From assembly GCA_003833135.1 (NCBI GenBank), contig QZLH01000145.1, positions 57,199 to 114,423 of the forward strand: a stretch of 57,225 bases of DNA, given 5' to 3'. A program made the translations under genes and the position numbers. The stretch comes from Oehlia diaphana. Its lineage: Eukaryota; Glomeromycota; Glomeromycetes; Glomerales; Glomeraceae. The notes under the pieces were generated by a model, which worked only from the letters and a program-made list of their open reading frames with translations, was not told where the DNA came from and did no database searches. This document shows, in pieces, positions 50,647 through 57,225 of this stretch (positions are counted from its first letter, which is position 1; every line of letters starts with the position of its first letter).

Positions 50647-51557
50647 ATGTACACGTTATTGAGCGGATTACATGAATACCTCACACGAAGGGAAGAATTT
50701 TACGTTATCATACTTGGACTTGATAATGCTGGTAAGACAGTAAGTATTGAAATATTGTTTTTGTTTTGCTTTATGTAATTATTTCACTTTTAATATCAAT
50801 GATTCTTTTTGACAGACATTATTAGAACGAATTAAATCGATATTTTTAGGTGTAGTTGGTTTATCACCTAATAGGATTGCTCCCACGGTAGGATTAAACA
50901 GTGAGTATTTCCTTTATTTGAGGAATCTCTATTTAATTAAACGTTTTTATATTTATTTTCTTATTTGACTTTGTTAAATTAGTTGGAAAAATAGATATAA
51001 ATCGAGCAAGACTGAACTTTTGGGATTTAGGAGGACAAAGAGATTTGCACGGTATTTGGGAAAAATATTATTCAGAATGTCATGCTATTGTATTTGTAGT
51101 AGATTCAACCGATAAAGAACGTATTGAAGAATGTAAAGAAATATTTGGTAAGTTATAGCGCATCTAAAAGAATTTTAGTTCGTCGTTAATAATTTTTTTA
51201 TTTTGATTTTTTTTTTTTAAAAAAAAATAGAGAAGATAATTACCAATGATGACGTTGAAGGAGTTCCGATATTAATGTTGGCTAATAAACAAGATTTACC
51301 AAATTCATTAAAGGTTGAAGAGATTAAAGAAATTTTTAACAAAATTGCTTTAAAATTAGGTGCTAGAGACTCTAGAGTTTTACCTATATCTGCATTAGAA
51401 GGGTAGGTATTAATTAGGATAAAGAAATTTTATTTTCAACATATCAATGGTTTAAATAATTTTATTTTTTTTTAGGACTGGCGTGAGAGAAGCCGTAGAT
51501 TGGTTATTTGTAAGAATACAAAGAAATAAGCAAAATAGACCGCCTACATTTAAGTGA
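50647..51557 (+). CDS. arfrp1: ARF-related GTPase ARFRP1 (yeast Arl3 type)
   Basis: Predicted 198 aa from five exons: 50647-50739, 50816-50900, 50983-51147, 51231-51402, 51476-51557. G1 [12 protein letters not shown], switch I PTVGLNIG, switch II FWDLGGQRDLHGIWEKYY, G4 LANKQDLPNS and G5 ISALEG are present. The N-terminus MYTLLSGLHEYL lacks the Gly-2 myristoylation site and carries Tyr-2 after Met, as in ARFRP1/Arl3, which is N-acetylated and recruited by Sys1 to the trans-Golgi, acting upstream of Arl1. The C-terminus (RNKQNRPPTFK) also matches ARFRP1. All splice junctions are in frame. Confidence 0.93.
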
Positions 51558-52067
51558 TTTAAAATAATCTACGGTTAAATAATCAATCTTATTCATTAGA
51601 AAGGCAAAGATATTTTAATTTTAAATAAGAGAATTATTTTTTTTAAATTGCGAGACATTTATAAAGTATTACTTATTAGTATACTTTTTCATATTCAGTA
51701 TATTTAGTATATTTATAAAAGAACATTTTAGATTTCTTTTATAGAAAACAATTTATTTGTAATATATTTGAAATGGTATGTATATTTACTTTATGATGTT
51801 ATTTTAATATAATTTTGTTGAAAAAGTAATTAAATTACATTTTTTCATAACACTGTTATTCTGAATAGTTCAAAAAATAATAAATCGTGGTACAAGTATA
51901 CCGAACTCTCTCTTTTGTCGCAATAAACAGCGGAGGGAAATTTGCTTACATTATATTTATTTTTGAATATAGAGAATTCATTGCTTTATTAAATTATAAT
52001 TAAAAATTTATCAATTGATCTTATTACATACTTTTTTTGTTTGTGATTTCAAAATATTATGTAAAAT
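51558..52067. other. Convergent 3' flanks of arfrp1 and the hydrolase
   Basis: AT-rich; GTATACTTTTTC/CAGTATATTTAGTATATTT near 51680 form loose repeats. No gene. Confidence 0.4.
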
Positions 52068-53398
52068 TTAATTATCAATAGTGAGATCACGTGTCGTTTT
52101 ACTAACAATCCATCCAGCAACTATTTTCCCAATAATGTCGCCATGACTCAACACGAAAGCGTGTGGAGTATTCTTTTCACATAATAACACTTTCCCTTCA
52201 GGAAACCTTTTTTTCATATCTTCATAATGTTCAAGCGGTGCCCATTTATCACCTTCACTAAAATAAAATATGAATTTGCCTAAATTTTCACGATAGAATT
52301 CTTCATCTAGCTCGCATACTGTTTCCATCTCATTACTCGCCATATATAATGTGTTTTCCACGACATGTCCGTGTAGAAGAGCCGATAATGTTATGTTTAG
52401 CATTGATTCTTTTTGTCGGGTCAAACTAGAAACCAAGAATTTGAAGAAAGTTGGCGGGATGAAATATCGTAAATTCGAAACAAATGAAGCAGCTAAACTA
52501 CGTGGACGTTCGTTAAACAAGAACTGAAACCGCAAAGAATTTCAACACTTATATGAGATTTAGAAGAAATTACACTAAGGATGATAAATAACTTACATTC
52601 ATCATAATGCCATTAGGTGTCCTTACGATATGTTGCAAAGTAGGATATAACGCGTAAACCATTTCAATTCCATGATTTGGTCTCGCTTTCAACACCTATC
52701 AAAGTCAGAATTTAGAAGTTTAAATTTGTTAAAATAATCAACTCATTCCTTAAAATACAAATACCTGAGCACCAATGTAGGCACCAATCGAATGTCCACA
52801 AATAATAAATTTAGGTTGTTTCTCACCTCCTTGAGAAGTGAATCTTGATTTTAATTTATCAATAAACTGAATTTTATGATCGATCTGATCTTGAAGAGAA
52901 TAAAGATTTTTTAAGCCTAAATTATGTGGCCCGTAAGAGTGTCCAAGCATTGAAGCTATCATGATGATAAAGATAAGTTAACGGTGTAATTCTAATAAAA
53001 TCATATGATATTACCAAATACGAACCTCCAACAATGTCAATTTTCTTTCCAAGCTCACTATGAACTGTACTCAAGAATTCAACATAATAATCAATTACAC
53101 CAGGATTTCCCGGGATTACAAACAATATATAATTTTCATCATTACTTTTTGAAGGCCACCATAAAGTTTCAGTTGAATGTTGTTCATCTTGTAATATAAG
53201 CTTTAATGGTTCCCCTTCAATATAATTATCCTTTAATCGAGAAATTTCTCCAGGTTTTGGTAATTCATTAACATGAATTGGTTCTGCAATGGACATAGCG
53301 AAACTCTTTTTTCTAATTGTTCGTGAGAAATATTTATTCCGAAGTGGAGAATTATTTATAAAGAGGCGCAGAAATGTTGATAACTTAAACAAAACCAT
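52068..53398 (-). CDS. Lipid-droplet-associated hydrolase (LDAH) family alpha/beta hydrolase
   Basis: Predicted 372 aa from four exons: 53398-53026, 52955-52765, 52695-52597, 52523-52068. Oxyanion-loop segment ILFVIPGNPGVIDYY (about 92-106), nucleophile elbow FIICGHSIGAYIGAQ (Ser180), acid residue in FSEGDKWAPLEHY and catalytic His in NTPHAFVLSHGD are the marks of the LDAH (C2orf43) family. Members sit on lipid droplets and influence sterol ester or triacylglycerol turnover. The first 35 residues are basic and Phe/Leu-rich (FLRLFINNSPLRNKYFSRTI); this may be a mitochondrial or membrane-targeting extension, and MSIAEP is an alternative start. A TTG at 53407 is in frame but unlikely to be used. 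Confidence 0.9.
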
Positions 53399-55086
53399 TT
53401 TTTTCAATGAGATTTGATGTGCTTTTATAATTTTTTAGGATAAATCACACGAGAGATTTTCTCGGAATTTTGTTTATCAATTTAATTACTCCGAACTATT
53501 TTAACATGCTTAACATGTGTTAATTGTGAATTTCAGTACGCACTACGCAGCAATGATTCAAAGTTTTCCTTACATTTCTATAAAAAAATATTTATACTTA
53601 AAATATATTTAATTAAAATATACTCATAAACAAGCAATTCATGATAATATGAGTAGAGTTTTTAATTGAATTAATCAATGCTAATATATTTTAAGTAAAA
53701 ATAGAAAAAAAAATATCAGTAGTATAATGTAAATATTATATATATACTAAATTAAATTTATTTATCAAAATATCTGTACTATAGAAAATTAAAGTTTACT
53801 AAAATTATTATAATTAAATAATAGTAAATTTATATTTTAAAGTCCAAAAATTTCTAAATAACGAATGCTAATAATTTAATAATTTTTATCTATTAAAATT
53901 AGAAATATAAAAACATCACTATTTATTATAGTAAATCAGCTAAATTTAGTTTATTTTTTATATATAATATAAATATATAATATCTCAACATTTTTGCATT
54001 AAATTTTAAAATATATATTATTTATTGTAAAAAAATAAAATAAAGTTTATTTATTTTATTATTAAATAATAAAGTATTTTGTTATTTAAAGATTTTTTAA
54101 ATACTTTTTATTAATTTAAAAATATAAATTTACAGTACTTAATAAACTTTAATTTACCTTTTTATAGTTATTAAATAATAAGTTATTATAATTTAATTTT
54201 TTTGAAAAAATGCTATTTAGATACTTTAATGGGTAATATATTTAATCTAAAAGGTTAAAAAGTTTAAAATAAAGTTAAATAAATTAAAATTAGACTGTTG
54301 CTAATGGGTTAAATTACTCAGATAATATCACTTATAGTGATTTTATATGTATAAAATTTTAATTCATACTTGTATAACAAATTTAAATAGTTTAATTGAT
54401 TAATTTAAAATTTTTTATTATAATCTATAAATATTTATAGTTCATTTATAATTTTATTTTATTTATTACTATTTTTTTTTTATAACTGCAGTGTTATAAT
54501 TTTATTATATCATATTATTTTAAGTTTGATTTATAGATTTTTTAATTGTTATCAATTATAATTACTAAAACTGAAAATTAAAATAAACTAAATGTATAAA
54601 TAAGATTAAAATACAATTAAAGATAAAAAAAAATATAAATTAAAATGAATTGAAACCAAAAAAAATATAAATAAGAAGGTAAAAAAACAATTAAAATTAA
54701 AACTAATATATGAAGTAAAATAAAATTTAAAAATGAAATCATAAAGTCAAGTATAAGAAAAATGAAATTAAAAAATTATCTAACTGAAAAAAAAAGGAAT
54801 ACTAAAAAAAAAAATCCAAAAAAAAATCCAAAAAACCTAAAGAAAAAATTTAAAAAGAAATTCAAAGTAAAATAAAAATTCAAAAAAACTTAAAAGAAAT
54901 CTAAAAAGAAATTCAAAGAATATAAAAAGAAATTCAAAAAAAAATGAAAAAAACTAGTTAATTATTGTAAAATGTAAAAACAGATTTTTAAGAATGATTT
55001 ATAAAAATAAAGAAATGGTAATTAAAGAATAATATATAGTAAATAAAAAAGAAAATAAATAAAAGTTTATTTAAAGAATATTACAT
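53399..55086. other. Extremely AT-rich spacer with A-rich low-complexity tract
   Basis: No coding region. Between about 54590 and 54960 the plus strand is almost pure A/G with rare T/C, built from irregular AAATTCAAAAA / AAAGAAATTCAAAG units. Confidence 0.55.
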
Positions 55087-55639
55087 AGGTCAAAATGTGA
55101 AAAATCAGGCATCAATCAGTCACCAATCAGGTACCAATCAGGTAGCTGATTGGTGACTGATTGGTGACTGATTAGTATTTTTACCAAATACCGTCACCAA
55201 TCAGGCAGTTTGCTAACTTTTGATCTAGTAATCAGAAAAGGATAAAAGATAGTTCATTAGAATTAACTCAATAAGATGAATCTAATGGTAGTAAAATTGT
55301 ATTTCTAGGATTAATACTTGATGAGATATTAAGTAAAATATAAAAATAAAAATATATTATTTATATTTTATTTAATTTCTTATTAACTATTAATCCTAGA
55401 AATACAATTTTACTACCATTAGATTCGTCTTGTTGAGTCAATTCTAATGAACTATATTTCATTCTTTTCTGATTACTAGATCAAAAGTTAGCAAACTGCC
55501 TGATTGGTAATGGTATTTGGCGAAAATGCCAATCAGTTACCAATTAGTTACCAATTAGTCACCAATCAGTCACCAATTAGCTACCTGATTGGTACCTGAT
55601 TGGTGATTGATTGATACCTGATTTTTCACATTTTGACCT
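55087..55639. repeat. Complete 553-bp palindromic foldback element with CTGATTGG boxes
   Basis: The first 23 bases (AGGTCAAAATGTGAAAAA...) and the last 23 are exact inverted repeats. The two arms of about 270 bp mirror each other block by block: terminal sequence, alternating CCAATCAG/CTGATTGG boxes, GTTTGCTAACTTTTGATC, a TTCATTAGAATT block and GTAAAATTGTATTTCTAGGA, meeting in an AT-rich centre near 55360. No ORF. A truncated copy is at 1-306, so this is a dispersed non-autonomous element. Confidence 0.88.
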
Positions 55640-55923
55640 GTATTAAAGAAAAAAATATCAAAAAAAATTAAGAATATTAAAAGATATTAAAGGAAATTAA
55701 AAAATATAAAGGTCATTAAAAATGATTATTTGAATCCTAGTATTTGATAAATAAATATTAAATATTATATTGGGTGATATTATCTGAATTACTCTAAATA
55801 ATAAAAATTAGTTATAAAATTATATTATATAACTGAAATATTCTTTATAATCTTTAGATTATTCATTTTTACACTATAAATATACTTCATATATTTATTA
55901 TTTACTAATTATTATTAGAGAAA
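55640..55923. other. AT-rich spacer
   Basis: Nothing recognised. Confidence 0.4.
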
Positions 55924-56557
55924 AGTTATTACTCACCTCGGGGTGAGATCAGTTATTACTCACCTCTTTATAATTATTATTGTTATTACGTGTTTATATA
56001 ATAAATTTGATCGCGTCTGTATTACATGATAAATTATATGTATTACAAATAAGCCACTGATATCACACGCTTTTCACATGATTGCTGCATAAATAGCAAT
56101 ATATATCCGTCAAAGCAGTCATGTTTCTTTGCTTTTTGTGCTTGTTAGTTATGATTTATGAGGTTGTACCTTTCATGAAATCCTCCAATATTAATGATAA
56201 TGAAGAGGAGTCAGCTGATGATATGGCTAAAAGCATATTAGGTTCTGAATTTGAAGGTTACATTGGCAGCCTTCCGTCAATTAACTTTCTCATTGAGATT
56301 GAGTTAGGAACTAAGTTTTACTCTATGGAAATTGCTACTCATTTTATAGAACAATACGCTTTTCAAAATAACTTTACTACTTTTAAGCATAAGAGTGAAA
56401 AATTTCCAGACAGCACCTACAGAAAAAGAGTATTTAAGTGTAATATGGAAGGAAGATATACCAAAAGACTTGCAAAACTAACACTGGATAAAGAAAGAAA
56501 TAAAGGAAGCAAAAAAAAGGGTTGTGTGTTAGCAGATAAACATTAATAGGTGAGTAA
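55924..56557. mobile_element. Possible small element enclosing the FAR1-like ORF
   Basis: A 16-bp direct repeat AGTTATTACTCACCTC at 55924-55939 and 55951-55966 contains TTACTCACCT, whose reverse complement AGGTGAGTAA lies at 56548-56557, just after the ORF stop codon. CTCACC-tcgg-GGTGAG near 55932 can also form a hairpin. The inverted repeats may be element ends, but they are short and the element is unproven. Confidence 0.35.
56121..56546 (+). CDS. Truncated FAR1-like (MULE transposase-derived) DNA-binding protein
   Basis: ORF of 141 aa. The part from about 65 (FYSMEIATHFIEQYAFQNNF) to the end has the layout of a FAR1 DNA-binding domain (WRKY-GCM1 superfamily): an aromatic helix, then a basic beta region with RVFKCNMEGRY and KKKGC. 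The second half of the zinc site, with the usual His pair, is missing because the frame stops at TAA 56544-56546. No MULE catalytic domain follows. It may therefore be a fragment or a domesticated DNA-binding gene. The first 20 residues are hydrophobic, so translation might instead start at the Met before KSSNINDNEEES. Family call is moderate. Confidence 0.55.
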   Translation: MFLCFLCLLVMIYEVVPFMKSSNINDNEEESADDMAKSILGSEFEGYIGSLPSINFLIEIELGTKFYSMEIATHFIEQYAFQNNFTTFKHKSEKFPDSTYRKRVFKCNMEGRYTKRLAKLTLDKERNKGSKKKGCVLADKH

Positions 56558-56623
56558 ATTCACCAATAGTTACTGTACGTAACGTTATTTAATAATGAAC
56601 ATAACCATGAAATTTCTACCGAT

Positions 56624-57087
56624 TAGTATTATGATCCGGATGAATCTGTAATCTGTCAATCCGGTCCGTTATGATCTGGATATCTGTGTAAATCCACAGA
56701 TGCAATCTGGATACAATCTGAATATCCGCGGATGCATCTGAAAATAAACGTCACGTGACTAATTTTTTTGGAAGAGATTAAATCTGGCCAGAATTAAATG
56801 ATCACTATGAAAATTTCCTTATTTGGAAATTTGTGTAACATTTATGCAATCAGGTTTGAATTTTTATTGGGTGGGAAATTTCCTTTTTGGAAATTTGTAT
56901 AACGTCACGTGATCAACAGAAGATTTTTTATTGGGCCATTAACAATCTATATCTAAACGGATCATCCAGATTCATCTGGATTATTCATCCGGACCATCCG
57001 TCACCAATCCGGATGATTCAGATGAGTTATGAATCAGATAAATCCGCGGATTGATGGATTGGCGGATTGACAGATTGTAACACTACT
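56624..57087. repeat. Imperfect inverted-repeat element rich in ATCCGGAT-like words
   Basis: AATCTGTCAATCCG at 56650-56663 is the exact inverse of 57063-57076, and TAGTATTA/TAGTGTTA-like sequence lies outside each. In between are many ATCCGGAT, ATCTGGAT and CCGCGG words, two CACGTG palindromes inside GTCACGTGA, and an internal duplication of a GGAAATTTCC-like block (near 56813 and 56876). Base composition is less AT-rich than the flanks. Confidence 0.55.
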
Positions 57088-57225
57088 ACTGATACTGTGA
57101 ATTTTGCTACAGTGCAGTACCTCTATAACCAACCCAATTTATAGTCATAATATGACATTTTTAAAAAAATGTCACATTATTAAAAAATAATATTTTAAAA
57201 TTCTAACCAATAATTTTAATAGAGC
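57088..57225. other. Window end, no feature
   Basis: A small inverted repeat around ATGACATTTTT/AAAAATGTCA near 57150-57177; otherwise nothing recognised. Confidence 0.35.

Overview
The window looks like nuclear DNA of an early-diverging, very AT-rich fungus, most likely an arbuscular mycorrhizal fungus of the Rhizophagus type (inference). Reasons: dense genes with many short GT-AG introns (about 50-130 nt), fungal-type proteins (Mob2, a CYT-4/Dss1-like RNase, a Nhp10/Nht1-like INO80 subunit, a fungal-type fucosyltransferase-like protein), very AT-rich spacers and numerous foldback repeats. All gene models were spliced by eye from donors, acceptors and reading frame; exon coordinates are in the entries.

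Layout. 1-306: truncated arm of a palindromic repeat. 1.5-38.6 kb: gene-dense block with a RING/TRAF zinc-finger protein (-), an INO80-type coiled-coil plus HMG-box protein (+), kynurenine 3-monooxygenase (+), a low-complexity hypothetical protein (+), Mob2 (+), SmB (-), mitochondrial RNB exoribonuclease (-), RING-H2 ubiquitin ligase (+), tyrosine aminotransferase-like enzyme (-), Tim8 (+), mitochondrial uL24 (-), HAD phosphatase (+), p24 cargo receptor (-), SF3B3/Rse1 (-), a FAM204A-like protein (+) and a SART3/Prp24 U6 snRNP factor (+). 38.6-43.6 kb: gene-poor, with two palindromic repeats, a 36-bp tandem repeat and a 534-N assembly gap. 43.6-53.4 kb: Arl2 (-), Rad4/XPC (+), a fucosyltransferase-like membrane protein (+), ARFRP1 (+) and a lipid-droplet-type hydrolase (-). 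53.4-57.2 kb: repeats, including a complete copy of the palindrome whose arm opens the window, and a short FAR1-like transposase-derived ORF.

These are mostly unlinked housekeeping genes, but three belong to the spliceosome (SmB, SF3B3, SART3/Prp24), three act in mitochondria (RNB nuclease, Tim8, uL24m, with KMO on the outer membrane), and two are Arf-like GTPases. Five gene pairs are divergent with only 200-270 bp between start codons and probably share bidirectional promoters.

I found no convincing new defence or biosynthetic system. The most interesting items are the foldback element families (one explains the assembly gap), a SART3 orthologue joining HAT repeats to four RRMs and needing an 11-14 nt micro-exon, a protein joining an INO80-type coiled coil to an HMG box, and two neighbouring reading-frame conflicts at A6 homopolymers (Arl2, Rad4).
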